Below are positions 1 to 11,785 of a DNA stretch of 64,000 nt, in pieces. The stretch comes from Cyrtodaria siliqua (lineage: Eukaryota; Mollusca; Bivalvia; Adapedonta; Hiatellidae), in contig JAWPHD010010228.1 of the NCBI GenBank assembly GCA_037043455.1, forward strand, positions 1 through 64,000, given 5' to 3'. The translations under genes and the position numbers were made by a program. Each line of letters begins with the position of its first letter. Position 1 is the stretch's first letter. Below the pieces are notes generated by a model, which was given only the letters and a program-made list of their open reading frames with translations, had not been told where the DNA came from and did not search any database.

Positions 1-84
1 AAACGGTTTTCAAAAGAGGTTATGATTACCGTTTTGCAACGCACTGCATGCTTGGTGATGGGCCCACTATACTTTCCTCTTTAA
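1..84. other. Unassigned window edge
   Basis: No open frame, splice pair or repeat was recognised here. The sequence runs straight into the interspersed repeat that follows. Confidence 0.4.
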
Positions 85-99
85 TTGTGCGATGACCGG

Positions 100-520
100 G
101 CAGGCTGTGGACCCTATGATGACGTCTACCTAAAGCCAAGAAGGACGGTGACGTTTGAAGTTTGTCTGCAATCTTGTCTTGTCGTGCCCTTCAATGGTTT
201 ATTCTCATGTTGGTCTGGCTTCTGCCAAGTCATTGAGTACCTTCATTGTGGCTTTCTAGGCTATTGTTTTTTTGTATTATATTTACACTAGCATATTTGT
301 GTTTTACTTATATTGCCTATTGATGCTGTCTTGTTGGTTAGATATTAGATCATGGCGGGGATTTATTTATTTACACTGTCCTGTTTTAATAGGATGACAG
401 TAGGGTAAGTGTGAGGTTTGGTGCACCCTAGAACCGGTTTAAACCCCCAGTGGCCTTTTTTGCCACTGACCGTTCCAAGGCGGAAGCCCTATTGTCAACC
501 CTTTTGTGTTTGTGATGTCG
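100..520 (+). repeat. Interspersed repeat, copy 1
   Basis: This segment reappears as a diverged reverse complement at about 4865-5215. Shared stretches include the block around GGTGCACCCTAGAACC and the neighbouring TTGACAATAGGGCT block (read on the other strand). Short open frames on both strands are not conserved between the copies, so it is read as a non-coding mobile-element remnant of unknown class. Confidence 0.6.
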
Positions 521-664
521 TTTGCATTTTTTATTACTTTTGCCTTTTCGTTTGTCTGTTTGCGTGTTTGTTTCTGTGTTTTGTGGTTGACTGTCGTCCG
601 TGAATGCTGCTTTCCCTGTCCGATTTTTTTATCTTTCTTTGTCAGTGTTTTTATATCAATGTAG

Positions 665-795
665 GCCACATTTCTTGAACAATCTTAACCAAACTTGCAC
701 ATATTGTATATGACCATAAGATTTCGAAGAAGTTCGGTAATGGGCCAGTACTCAGGTGATCGATTTAGGGCCATCTTGGCCCTCTTGTTTATTAA
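665..795 (-). repeat. End fragment of a tandem-body element (family B)
   Basis: Read on the minus strand, this matches the opening of the element at 10200: an AAGAGGGCCAAGATGGCC start, then the TCGATCACCTGA block and the AACCAAACTTGCACA region. It is a solo 5' end without the tandem body. Confidence 0.65.
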
Positions 796-1210
796 ATCAA
801 TTACATACCAAAAGCCTTACCAACAATATTCAAACTTCATACAAACACATCTATATGGGACCATTATGTTCCTACCCAAATCAGGTCCATAAATATTTGT
901 TACTCTATTTTGTAAGCAACCGATAACCCTTTAGCGTGGCATTCGGGTCCCATTTTCTAGTTCTTCCTTATTCTACCATCGTTTAATCATTATTATTACA
1001 TACCTTACTATAAATACAACACATTTAAGTAGAAAAAACAATGGTTACCAGTCCTTTTAACAAAATCCATAATCGGCATACTGTGCCATTATGGATTATG
1101 AAAAATCGACACACTGTCAGTAGCAACAGACTGTCCGTACGCGAAGACGTCAACGCCATCAAGCATTTACAAAGACGTCATATTGGAGCGCTATGGCTTT
1201 GGAGCGGACA
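796..1210. other. Unassigned AT-rich stretch
   Basis: No convincing exon was found. A short imperfect inverted repeat (ATCCATAAT paired with ATTATGGAT) lies at 1065-1096. Confidence 0.4.
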
Positions 1211-1273
1211 TTGAAATCTCAACTGCAATTTTCACGCCCTTACTGGGCGTGAAAATTGCAGTTGAGATTTCAA
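1211..1273. repeat. Perfect 29-bp inverted repeat (hairpin)
   Basis: The left arm at 1211-1239 is the exact reverse complement of the right arm at 1245-1273, with a 5-base loop (TTACT). An uninterrupted 29-bp palindrome implies recent origin or a very short fold-back element. Confidence 0.9.
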
Positions 1274-1520
1274 CGGTAAAACGTTGAAATATATCATTAA
1301 AGTGAAAGACAAAGAAGAAAACTAATTTAAAGTACATTCATTTAATGTAATGTATTTATTTGTCAAATAATTATTTACCTATTATGCTACTTAAACGTTT
1401 AAATTGTACCGTTTTGTAAACATGTCGATGTATTTTGTCATAAAATGCACCAGTTGTTCTTATTCTCCATTTATAGTAAGGTGTATGTAATACAAAGGCA
1501 AATATACGGTCGCCATATGC

Positions 1521-1594
1521 CTTTTGTCGATAATGGCACGCCTAGTGCATGGCCCTCGGTCTAAAGCCCTCGGGTGTGCCATTATCGACAAAAG
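1521..1594. repeat. Inverted repeat with 19-bp arms
   Basis: CTTTTGTCGATAATGGCAC (1521-1539) pairs perfectly with 1576-1594. The 36-base centre contains two GCCCTCGG copies. It is probably a small fold-back element. Confidence 0.8.
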
Positions 1595-1599
1595 ATACA

Positions 1600-2301
1600 C
1601 CACGGTCGTATGTTAACCTCTAATTAGTAATATGCAAAAGCAAATAGGTCAGAATTATTTAATTATTAGTAAGGATTTGAAAATATCCAAGTAATGCTTT
1701 GTTTCCCTTTAAGTTTTATTCATTTGTTTGTAAGTGTTAATAAGTAATCTTTATATAAGTACCTCGTATTTGATAATATTCCATCCCATTTTCATAACAT
1801 AAAATCTGATTAGTTCTAGTTCCAGTAACCTTGACATCAATATCGATAAGGCAAATACAGACATGTACATCTTCCGAAGATAAATCAATCCTGAACTCGG
1901 TTTTATAATGAACAAGTTCAAACAAGTGCGTTTAAGGTTCCAGGCAAACGTCCATGAAGTAAAACACATTAGTCAGAACATCGGCTTAACGTGTCTTACG
2001 CAGAACTCCTCTACAATATCTAATATCCTATTACAATCACAAATAAAAAAGAGTATGACAATGGACCTTTGGAAACGGCCGAGCATGACACATACGAAAT
2101 ATTGAAGTCTCGGTTTGATTGAAACTGTTCATGAGCGGTAGTGAAATATGCTAGCTACCGCTCACGCCCTCTAGCCGCGAGTTGAGCAGAACTCAATATT
2201 CATAAAAAGCAACAGTACAGAATGTTAACCATCCCGAAGATGGCAAGCTCTCAGAATCACCAAAGTACAGTGATATTTAATAACTTTATTTTAAATTTCA
2301 G
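1600..2301. other. Unassigned; probably intron of the plus-strand gene
   Basis: AT-rich sequence upstream of a confident splice acceptor. Open frames at 1737-1969 (-) and 1908-2105 (+) overlap each other and show no recognisable domain. Upstream exons of the plus-strand gene may lie here or before the window. Confidence 0.4.
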
Positions 2302-2408
2302 GGACGTCAAGTCTATCAGAATACTTTAGTTGTAAAAGCTGCAGACATGCGGATGGACACGAGGCTGGCGCAAACTCAAAAGAAACATGGAAATGGTTCA
2401 CATTTAAA
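2302..2408 (+). CDS. Exon of an unrecognised plus-strand gene
   Basis: This internal exon follows a good acceptor (TTAAATTTCAG) and ends at a GTAATA donor. After two bases completing the previous codon it encodes 35 residues, from TSSLSEYFSCKSC to KETWKWFTFK. They include a CxxC pair, a His/Gly-rich patch and a Trp-rich end. It finishes in phase 0 and joins in frame to the exon at 4117. I do not recognise the family; no signal peptide or membrane segment is visible in this piece. The gene model rests on four exons whose phases agree. Confidence 0.6.
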
Positions 2409-4116
2409 GTAATATACAACGTCAATAAAACTACAATACAAACATGAACTATACGTCGAGTTTAAAGCAATCCGTAAAATCGTATTGCCACAGAGTATCG
2501 ACAATTAAACATGAATAATTAGTACGAATGCATATCAATATGTGGAGGCATTTGTATGTAAAATCATTATACTATACTGAATGGCAAAAGAAAAGCATAA
2601 TCAAACAATTGCCTATACTACATTATTACATACACCTAATTCCACGTAATATTCAGATATATCTTAACGTGTTTTGTACAAAAAGGGGCTACAACTAATT
2701 AAAGAAATGACAACTCTGCCATGTAGTAGACCTTTTAATCAAAATATACTTTGTTATACGAAATTTATAAATGTTGACGTATCGCTTGAAAAAGTCAAGC
2801 CATTTCAGTATTGTGTTTAATGTTAAGAGATTGCAACGTTTAAAGCCTAAGTTTGCTCACCTACTTGAGCCATATGAGCATTCTGTCGATAATGAAACTT
2901 TAAGGAGGTAACCATTGGTTTGTTCGGTGCTGTTTAAATCTTCTTTCCGGAAGGACAGGCATAATGTCGCCCTGTACCATTTGATTAGCAGTAGCATATT
3001 GAACATACAATTTATAGCGGCAATACCCATTATGCGTTTCTTTTTCTTTTCAGTATATATCATAAACAATATAATGAATGAGCATATTTACTAAATTGTT
3101 TTGAACATTCCGCTTAAAGTGTAAATTACTAGTATGTAATATACTAAGTACACAACGCAGTTCAAGATATTTTGATAATTTAAAAAAATAAATACATATT
3201 CTGAATAGAAATATTATTTATATAATCAATCGCAACCAAATATAATGTACGACAGCTCCCACTGCATTGATAGTCATTATGGGTCTGTCGAAGGCTTTTA
3301 AATTCACGTTTGAGTGCATTGTCTACGCGTATACATGCTAAACTGTGTTTCAGTTCAAAAGCAAATCAATTCAGCGAAACAGCGATATATAAGCATTTTT
3401 ACTGCATACGCATTTACAAGATTGGTTTACTTCCAATGTAACAGGAAAGGTTTATATTAGCCCATATTGACGTGTTCATACTGACGTGTTGTAGAATTAT
3501 TGTACTGGAACTACTATTTGCATACTCGTTAGGGATTGGTGCAGTTCACAGCTTATGTCGCAGGAAATTTGTCATGTGATGTAAACATTATAGTACTTTT
3601 GCTTCGTTGTGAAAAATTCCCAAGATGTTACGACATTTTTTTGATGAAAATTAAATTTTAAAACCTATTGTTTTGTTGTAATTATTCGTTGTTTTTAAAT
3701 TTAAAATGCGTATGCAATGAAAAGGTTATTAGATTTGTATTGGGATATATGCACGAGTTCTTCCGCGTATGAATATTGCGCTACTAAAGTCACGCAATAT
3801 TATTACGCGGAAGAACTCGTGCATATGCATATATCCCAATAAAAATCGAATACCTTATAAGGATTCTGATTTGAAAGAAGACATAAAGGAGCTCAAACAT
3901 AACTATAAAGAAACTCAAGTGTCAATAAAATATCAAGTTGAATGGACATAAAACTATGACCACTGAAATGATTATTCTTTGTAAATAAATACAAATACAA
4001 TACAGTTTTAAATGCTTTCTGGGGACATTTTGTGACTTTAAATCTGTCTAATACATGTATAACATAACGCAGGTGGACTATTTCATAGAATTACGCATAA
4101 CCAAAACTTTTTTCAG
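2409..4116 (+). other. Intron of the plus-strand gene
   Basis: AT-rich, with no recognisable exon on either strand. It holds the fold-back element at 3719-3858. The remainder has no repeat that I can place. Confidence 0.5.
3719..3858. repeat. Fold-back element, about 140 bp
   Basis: A long imperfect palindrome. ATTGGGATATATGC and GCACGAGTTCTTCCGCGTA on the left are mirrored on the right, around an ATATTGCG...CGCAATAT core with a 12-base loop. The outer arms (AAGGTTATTAGAT against ATCGAATACCTT) are diverged. It resembles a palindromic MITE; no clear target duplication is seen. Confidence 0.8.
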
Positions 4117-4183
4117 GCACTAAAGGCAGGAATAAAGGAAAGAAACAGTGATGGTGCTTTTAAAGAAGATGAACCAATAACAG
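4117..4183 (+). CDS. Exon of an unrecognised plus-strand gene
   Basis: The acceptor is AACTTTTTTCAG and the donor is CAG|GTAAGA, both strong. The exon starts in phase 0 and encodes 22 residues (ALKAGIKERNSDG, then AFKEDEPIT) plus one base. It is charged and polar, as expected for a cytoplasmic or disordered tail. The phases match the exons at 2302-2408 and 5764-5791. No domain is recognised. Confidence 0.65.
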
Positions 4184-4654
4184 GTAAGACAGTTTATATT
4201 TATGGGTCGCTCAAAAGGTTTCTCATATTATTCTAAATGTTGTTTCACATGTTCACATTTTTGGCAAACTGTGCGCTGATCAGCATGTTAGCATGTTATT
4301 ATTTGCAAAGCATCAAAAACAACTGACAGCTGATCGCATCGGGACAAGCCGGAATGACCAGAGTGTGTATTACACGTTTGTTGTTGTTTCGGACTGACCT
4401 GCATGCATATCATGTAAAATAAATTGCGCGAATCGGGAAAACACACTTAAATGTTTAAGCCTTATGCCTGGTATTTTATATATTTTGATGACCAATTTGT
4501 ATATCTTCTAGTTTGTATTCTAGTATACTTATAAATACCGAAAAGAGGACCTCTTAAAAGTTGCGCGAATCGGGAAAATCCGCAAAATGTGGGAATGCGT
4601 ACTGTGAATGACTAGCGTTAGCAATTTGTAATTGTATTCCGACAGGTTTATGAT

Positions 4655-4722
4655 TTAATTACACCCCCCGCCCCACCACCACCCCCCCCCCCTCCCCCCA
4701 ACCCCCACTCTAAACCCCCACT
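4655..4722. repeat. C-rich low-complexity tract
   Basis: Runs of C broken by A or T (ACACCCCCCGCC, ACCACCACCC, long C runs). It is a simple-sequence stretch inside the intron. Confidence 0.85.
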
Positions 4723-4864
4723 CACACAAGTTCTGCCAATATAAAAAGTAGATATACAAGTCTAACAGGTAATATAGCATTCAAGGACGACCATAGTCAA
4801 CCAAAAGAACGCATAGAAACAAACAACAATTTTAAACATGACTACACGTTGAAACACGGCATCA

Positions 4865-5215
4865 CAAACATTAAAGGGTTGACAATAGGGCTACCGCCTT
4901 GGAACGGTCATTGGCAAACCTGGCCTTTGGGGGTTTAAACCAGGTTCTAGGGTGCACCAAACCCCACTCTTACCATAGTGTCATACCCAATAAAACGGGA
5001 CATTGTAAATAGTGATATCCCTCTCTAACAAACAATGCAGCATTAATAGGCAGTATAAGTAAAACACATTTAAGATCTTGTTTATATAATATAAAAAAGC
5101 ATAGAAAACCACAAAGCAAGTAATCAATGGCTTGGCAGAAGCCAGTGCAACAAGAGAACAAACTGTTAAGGGTATGAAAATACAAGCCATCTTACTGTTT
5201 TTGAACGTCATTAGG
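4865..5215 (-). repeat. Interspersed repeat, copy 2 (inverted relative to copy 1)
   Basis: Reverse complement of the repeat at 100-520, diverged. The two copies face opposite ways about 4.4 kb apart around part of the plus-strand gene. Confidence 0.6.
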
Positions 5216-5763
5216 GACCCGTAATTTCACCCCAAAATTAGCAGCTACGTGATGTTTCCAACTTTATGTTATGTTGGTATTAATGTGTTGCTGGAACTTA
5301 TGAATACCATCCGATTGAAACGGTTACCTCATATTATTCAGAACATATCATTTGCAATAAAATATAAAAATAATATTGTTTCATTCTGTCATTTTCTGTT
5401 TAATTATGAAAATTAAGTTAAGTTTCCGCTTTATTCTATTTAGGGAAATTACAGAGTAAATCTTCTTATCTTATTACTTAAATGGTCTCGAATATTTACA
5501 AACCTATTTCTTTTTTTATCAAATTAAAAAGATTACTGCAAAAGGTGGAAATTACTCACATAATATTGCATTGCTATTATATATAGCGAATGTTTTCGCC
5601 ATAATCTAACTATAAATGGATGCAGATTTGCGTTTTGTGCATTGGTTTACTCACTAATGAATATATATTTCTTAGACTGACAAAAATAACATATTGGCAA
5701 GTGGTTAAGGCAAGAACACTTGTAAATAGACACACTAATAACGATAACTTTTTTATATTTTAG

Positions 5764-5791
5764 ATTCAAAGAAGTCTCATCATAAAACGAG
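5764..5791 (+). CDS. 28-bp microexon of the plus-strand gene
   Basis: This tiny exon lies between ATATTTTAG and GAG|GTAAGT. It completes the Asp codon begun in the previous exon, then encodes SKKSHHKT and two bases of the next codon. The phase agrees on both sides, which makes it credible despite its size. The peptide is basic. Confidence 0.55.
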
Positions 5792-6378
5792 GTAAGTTCA
5801 ATTCTATATTGCTAGTATGTTTTATTAAATCGCGACATTATATACTTTATGTATTTACTGCAGTTAGGATTGTGACTGGATAATATAAACAGCCTGAAAC
5901 AAATTCCTACCTACAGATTTAAATGGCTTATCGATTAAAAAACAATCCACGTGTTTATTATATATTCATACTTATGTATATGCTTACGATGTTTTATTAT
6001 CTCTTAACCCGCTAAGCACGACTATAATAGCCTTTGCGTCCATTGTAAACTCAGATCAGCCTGCGAGTAACATGAATGGAATGATCTTAATTCGAAGAAA
6101 GAACAGTCCATTATATATGTATATGTAGCGGAAGAAGGGTTAACGAAAACTCTTCGTCGGTAAATAACAATTACAACTAAACTTCCACTATTAAGAGATC
6201 ATCTATTGTAAGTGATCAACATTTTAGTTCCCAATTGTATTTTTCAAAATTAAAATCCACCTGTATTAAGAGTCTACAGGCGTTACGAAAGCAACGTTTC
6301 TCTTCCCTGTAGTGGTCTCTTAATTTACAATATTGATTATTGCTAATATATACCGATTGTCTTGTATATACGTATCAG

Positions 6379-6659
6379 TGAACCAGCCATAGCTAGAGAT
6401 ACACCAAGAAACCCGCCAGTTGGTCTCAATAAGGATGCAAATCTCGAAAGGGCTGAAAACAACGATGTTATACAAGACGGTGGACCAGATCACCCATCTT
6501 TGCAGTCAGGATAACGATGCTATACACGACAGTGGACCAGATCACCAAGGCTGCAGTCAAGATAACGATGGAGATTATATGCATTCATTGAATAGAACAG
6601 ATGCCGATACAACTAATGGGAAACTCGCAGAAACCAGTCCGAATGAAGATATCCAGTAA
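6379..6659 (+). CDS. Last exon of the plus-strand gene, with apparent frameshift
   Basis: Acceptor CGTATCAG, then a phase-matched frame encoding EPAIARDTPRNPPVG, an acidic/polar stretch and NDVIQDGGPDHPSLQSG, ending in TAA at 6512. The DNA repeats from 6461: unit 1 (6461-6512) is 52 bases and unit 2 (6513-6563) is 51. Unit 1 carries CATCTT where unit 2 has AAGGC. Without the extra base the frame would run on through NDAIHDSGPDHQG to SPNEDIQ and stop at 6659. Either this allele is truncated or the base is a sequence error. No domain is recognised; the tail looks disordered and acidic. Confidence 0.6.
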
Positions 6660-7375
6660 CTAAAAAGATGATCACACAACTACTTTAAATCCAGAGGAAT
6701 TTAAACAAAGAGAACGTATGAACAGCTTCCACACATTTGTAATTTTATCTCGAACTATGTGAGATTACTATTTACGCTTGATAGTAGAAATGCAATTGCA
6801 ATTATTTAGCATGAACTATCCAAAGAGAGTTATATTCGGAAACTATAGAAACTGCCTACTAAAATATATATTGCCTAATATAAAGCATAGCATATATGCG
6901 GATATATATTTTTATTATTTAATTAATGTCATAGTTTATCTTCCATGAATATGAAAATATGAAGACAAAATATTTTATTGAGTCTCGCCATATGTCTATG
7001 GAGGTTCTAGGCATCTTCCATGAACCTTACAATGTGTGCATACATGTATTGTTGTAATAAGTCAATTATGACCAAGAATCTTATTTTGCGCGGAATTGTG
7101 GGCATTTTCTACAAGACCTAGCATTAAACGAGTACAGCACATACGCAATATTGCACCAACACACTGCGTGACGAGAGTTTTATTCAAACTGCTTCCATCA
7201 ACAGGTAGCAACTTATATTACAATAGAAATGTGTTAATTGTATAATAATCTATCGGTTAAACATAATTTATTGGAATGAAAATCAATTTATTAAATATAC
7301 GAGTTTATACAAGATGTTTAGACTTGAAGTCGAAGTTATGCAAAAAAAAAAACGAATCGAGTAGCATTGCTGAAC
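6660..7375. other. Unassigned; probable 3' UTR and flank
   Basis: AT-rich sequence after the last stop of the plus-strand gene. No canonical AATAAA was identified immediately downstream and no repeat family was recognised. Confidence 0.4.
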
Positions 7376-7735
7376 ACAGTGTAACAACGCTAAAGGTAAC
7401 AATTCCTCTAAAGGTAACAACCACCGCTAAAGGTAAAAGTTTCAACGCTAAAGGTAACAACCTCAGCTAAAGGTATCAATGACCTATTCCACTAAAGGTA
7501 ACAAGGCTAACACTGAAGGTAACACATTTGTTCAACATCTATATATAGTTTCAATGAAAATTGAGTAAACGGGTTCCTTTTAGGTACTGTGGCACCTGTG
7601 GTGTATAGCGCTGTTACCTTCAGCAGTAGAGGTAATTGTTACCTTTAGCGGAGGTTGTTACCTTTAGCGTTGAAATGGTTACGTTTAGTAGCGGTTGTTA
7701 CCTTTAGGGGAATTTTTACCTTTCGTGTTGATTCT
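7376..7735. repeat. Fold-back array of a GCTAAAGGTAACAAC motif
   Basis: About eight copies of CTAAAGGTAACAA-like sequence run in the plus sense (7376-7526). After a spacer, about six copies run in the reverse sense (7610-7735, TTGTTACCTTTAGC). The two arms can pair along most of their length, giving a large hairpin made of a short tandem repeat. Confidence 0.8.
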
Positions 7736-7800
7736 TACGCGCTCTAAATTTGATTTTTAGCTCTACTGGCCAAATGCCAGGAGGGCTTATGCGATCACAT

Positions 7801-7848
7801 TTCGTCCGTCTGTCCGTCCGTCCGTCTGTCCGTCTGTCTGTTAGCAAT
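7801..7848. repeat. CGTC/TGTC tetranucleotide microsatellite
   Basis: Alternating CCGT and CTGT repeats next to the element's 3' terminus. The same GACGGACAG-type tract sits at the 3' end of most tandem-body elements in the window. Confidence 0.85.
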
Positions 7849-8763
7849 TTTATAAAATCGACATCTCCTCTGAAACCGCTTGAAGGATTTTGATGTAACT
7901 TCATCACAATGTTACTTGGGAGGGTCCCTCTTAGATTTGTATTTTTCGCGGCCGCCATGGCTAAAACTAGGTAAAATTTAAGGAAATTTCAAACAACATC
8001 TCCTCCGAAACCACGTATTCCATTCTACTGAAATATCATATACATGTTCCTTGGGTTGGTCTCTATCAAGTTTGTGTTTTTCGTTATCGTCGAATAATCA
8101 AAATGGCCGCCACGGCGACTCAAAGTTTACATAGAGTTAAATAGGAAAAGGTTAAAAATGACATCTTCTCTGAAACCGCTTGAAGGATTTTGATGAAACA
8201 TAATCACAATGATATTTGGGATAGTCCCTCTCATATTTGTGTTTTTCGCGGCCGCCAGTCATCCAATATGGCCGCCATGGCTAAAACTATGTCAAATTTA
8301 AAGAAATTTCAAACGACATCTCCTCCGAAACCACTTATTCCATTCTACTGATATATCATTTACATGCTCTTTGGGTTGGCCTCTATCAAGTTTGTGTTTT
8401 TCGTTATCGTCGAATAATCAAAATGGCCGCCACGGCGACTCAAAGTTTACATAGAGTTATATAGGAAAAGGTTAAAAATGACATCTTCTCTGAAACCGCT
8501 TGAAGGATTTTGATGAAACTTAATCACAATGATATTTTGGATAGTCCCTCTCAGATTTGTGTTTTTCGCGGCCGCCAGTCATCCAAGATGGCCGCCATGG
8601 CTAAAACTAGGTCAAAGTTAAAGACATTTCAAACGAAATCTCCTCCGAAACCACTTATGCCATTCTACTGATACATCATTTACATGCTCCTTGGGTTGGC
8701 CTCTATCAAGTTTATGTTTTTCGTTATCGTCGAACAATCAAAATGGCCGCCACGGCGACTCAA

Positions 8764-9412
8764 GGTCGGAATCTACAGTTTTCTTTGAAATTCAGACTAT
8801 TTTCAGACATGTACACTTATTACGTTAAATAACTTGAATTCTATTTTTCAAAACTAACAGACCTTCCCTATTCCTGAAAGACCATATAATTTCCTCTCAA
8901 AATACAGCAAATACATGTTAGAAAGCAACAAAGTCAGTTTCTCTGCCTACAAATACAATTCATTTACCCCACCCACTCAGCACTCAAATAAAAGAAAACA
9001 TAACATTTATAAACACACGGCAGCATATACCTGTCCCTTATTTGAGATATAACACATCCATAATTGAATGACAAACACTCCAAAATGTCATAAAAATGCT
9101 ATTTTTACATACCTTATCCGGCTTTTTTTCCCGTAATCTTATGTCGAATGGAGAAATGCAGGAAGTCATCAAATAAAGCTACCATTTACAACATAGCCAC
9201 CAGTTACTAGTTTCTGTTTACAGCCTCTATACCGCTTACAGTACAAAAAGTTTATTTACACCAAAATTAACTATTATGTCATACTAAGTCAAAAACACCA
9301 CATTTGTGGATTTCTTTTTTATTGTCTAGCCTGTACATGGCTTTTAATCTCTTAGATTTCTGTTTTATAAGAAATTCCCCATGGACATTCATTCGAAACT
9401 AAGGAGTCTCCC
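8764..9412. mobile_element. Nested 649-bp insertion with CTCAA duplication
   Basis: The tandem body of the host element is broken after GCGACTCAA and resumes at CTCAAAGTTAACATAG, so CTCAA occurs at both junctions (8759-8763 and 9413-9417). Sister units at about 8110 and 8437 give the empty site. The ends (GGTCGGAATC and GGAGTCTCCC) are only weakly inverted and the class is uncertain. The interior is AT-rich with no open frame. Confidence 0.6.
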
Positions 9413-9550
9413 CTCAAAGTTAACATAGAGTTATATAGGAAAAGGTTAAAAATGACATTTTCTCTGAAACCGCTTGAAGGATTTTGATGAAACTTAATCA
9501 CAATGATATTTGGGATAGTCCCTCACAGATTTATGTTTTTCGCGGCCGCC

Positions 9551-10199
9551 ATGTTTAAATGTTGAATCAAAATGATTTTCGATAAGGATCAACATCATAT
9601 CATGCTGATCATTTTAGAAAAAGTCCCATATCAATATACCATATTGTTTTCTAGAAGTATTTGCTACAAACTTGCTTTTAAAAATCTGTTTTTAGCCGTG
9701 GTGGCCATCTTGAATTTCCGGTCAACCTAAAATTTTGCAACACTCCTGTGAAGATTCATGAAAATCCGTCAAGTAGTTTCAAAGGAGTAGGCGCTAGAAG
9801 TTTTTACTATATAACTCTATGTAAACAAAGATGACCACTGGCAGCCATGTTTAACGTTGAATCAAAATGGTTTTCGACAAGGACCAACATCATGTCATGC
9901 TCATCATTTTAGTAAAAGTCGTATATCAATATCACTTATAGTTTTCAAGAAGTAGTCTCTACAAACTTGTTTTTGGAAAGTCTGTTTTTAGCTTTGGCGA
10001 CCATCTTGAATTTCACATCAATGTGCATTTTTGCTGGGATCGACCAGACATCATGGGCAACATTTCTGTAAAGTTTCATGACAATCCATCCAATAGTTTC
10101 AGAGGAGTGGTCGCTACAAAAAAAGTAAACGGACAGACGGACATACGACGGACGCCGCACCATGGCATAAGCTCTGCTGATCTTTGATCAGTAGAGCTA
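9551..10199 (+). mobile_element. Tandem-body element, family A, plus orientation
   Basis: It carries the GGCCATCTTGAATTTCC and GTAGTCGCTACAAACTTG modules. It ends with a GGACAGACGG tract, GCCGCACCATGGCATAAGC, and a hairpin-like GCTCTGCTGATC...GATCAGTAGAGC terminus. With 7755-9550 it forms a composite having the same terminus facing outward at both ends. Confidence 0.7.
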
Positions 10200-11520
10200 A
10201 CAAGAGGGCCAAGATGGCCCTAATTCGATCACCTGAATACTGGCACATTATCGAACTTCTTCAAAAAATTGATGGACATGCATATACAATCTGTGCAAGT
10301 TTGGCTAAGATTGTTCAAGAAATGTGGTCTCTGTTGTGTTAACAACATTGATATAAAGACACTGACAAAGTTTGGTAAAGATCAAATACAAAATGAAGGT
10401 GCTAGAGTTAACACCTGGGGCAGGGCCAAATGTGACCCTAGGGCTACATGTAATATATCAGAGCTGTGTGCCTTGTGGTTTCACAGATTTTTTAAGTTTT
10501 TCCCTATACAAGTCTCTGTAAAACATGTGACCCCTGGGGCGGGGCCAAATGTGACCCCAGGTTCATCATTTGAACAAACTTAATAAAAGACCATAAGAGT
10601 ATAGTAAATGCAACATATTAAACCTCTGGCTCTTGCAGTTTCAGAGAAAACTTTAATGTTTTTCCTATATAAGTCTATGTAAAATTGTGACCCCCGGGGC
10701 GGGGCCAAATTTGACACCAGGGACACCATTTGAACAAACTTGGTAGAGGACCATAGCCTAATAGCAAATACAAAATGTTAAACCTCTGGCTCTTGCAGTT
10801 CCAGAAAAGAAGATTTTTTTAAGTTTTTCCCAATACAAGCCTATGTTAAACTGTGACCCCCGGGGCGGGGCCAAATGTGACCCCAGGGTCATCATTTGAA
10901 CAAAATTGGTAAGGGACCATAATATTATAGTAAAATAATGCAAAATATTAAACCTCTGGCTCTTGTAGTTTCAGAGAAGAATATTTTTTAAATTTGTATC
11001 TATATAAATCTATGAAAAACTTTGACCCCGGGGGCGGGGCCAAATTAGACCCAAAGGTCACCATTTGAACAAACTTAGTAGAGGGCAATAAGCTGATGCT
11101 ACATGAAAGCTCTGTGCCTTGTGGTTTCACAGAAGAAGATTTTTTGAAGTTTTTTCCTATATAAGTCTATGAAAAACATGCAAAATCTCAATATACAAAC
11201 TTCGGACCCCCTGGGCACTACCGATTTTGACCCCGTGGACTTCATTTCAACAAATTTGACAGTCTAGGCATTGGCGATCATTTTTAAAGAAAAACTGTTG
11301 AAATCTGTCCAGCAGTTCTTGAGAAGGTTTTTTAAGGTTTCGACTATATATGGTAATGGCGGCCATCTTGAATGTCGCGCTGACCTAATTTTAACAAATC
11401 TAAAAAGCATTTATCTAAGGATCATCCATGTGAAGTTTGGTCAAAATTGGCCATGCTGTTTCTGAGGAGGTCGTCTGAAGAAAAGTTAACGACGACGAAT
11501 GACGGACGATGGACGGAGTG
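10200..11520 (+). mobile_element. Tandem-body element, family B
   Basis: Starts ACAAGAGGGCCAAGATGGCC immediately after the previous element's GAGCTA end. Four to five units of about 165 bp follow, each with a GGGGCGGGGCCAAAT core and a CCTCTGGCTCTTGCAGTTTC block. The 3' part has GTTAACGACGACG and GACGGACGATGGACGG but not the GAGCTAAAAA terminus, so it is truncated. Open frames in it are by-products of the repeat. Confidence 0.7.
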
Positions 11521-11785
11521 ATCCCAACAGATACGTTCAACTTCATAGTGTGCCACACGGTACGATACTCCAACAAATCACAGTATACTGACACCAGGCT
11601 GACTAGTCCTAGCACTTCCCTTTATCTGCAGAATGTCAAGCAAGTGTACCATTTTTATGAAGTCTTTAGTGTGACACGGCCATGGCACTCATTACTCATT
11701 AGGTACTTTCAGCATTGTAAAATGCACACATGATTTTATGATCATATGTTTTCCATGTCCAATAATCGGAAATGGGTGGGGAAGA
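11521..11785. other. Short unassigned stretch with one orphan 45-bp minisatellite unit
   Basis: At about 11644-11686 there is one diverged copy of the 45-bp unit that forms the array at 54094-55265 (TACCATTTTTATGAAGTC, then TTTAGTGTGAC). The rest is unassigned. Confidence 0.5.

Larger units (their letters stand above)
7755..9550 (-). mobile_element. Tandem-body element, family A, minus orientation
   Basis: The minus-strand 3' end lies at about 7755, with a TAGCTCTACTGGCC terminus and a CGTC/TGTC-rich microsatellite at 7801-7848. The body is a repeated module including GAAACCGCTTGAAGGATTTT and AAAATGGCCGCCACGGCGA, in units of roughly 300-340 bp. It is interrupted by the insertion at 8764-9412 and abuts a plus-oriented relative at 9551. 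It is non-coding and possibly a non-autonomous Helitron/Helentron-like element. Confidence 0.65.
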
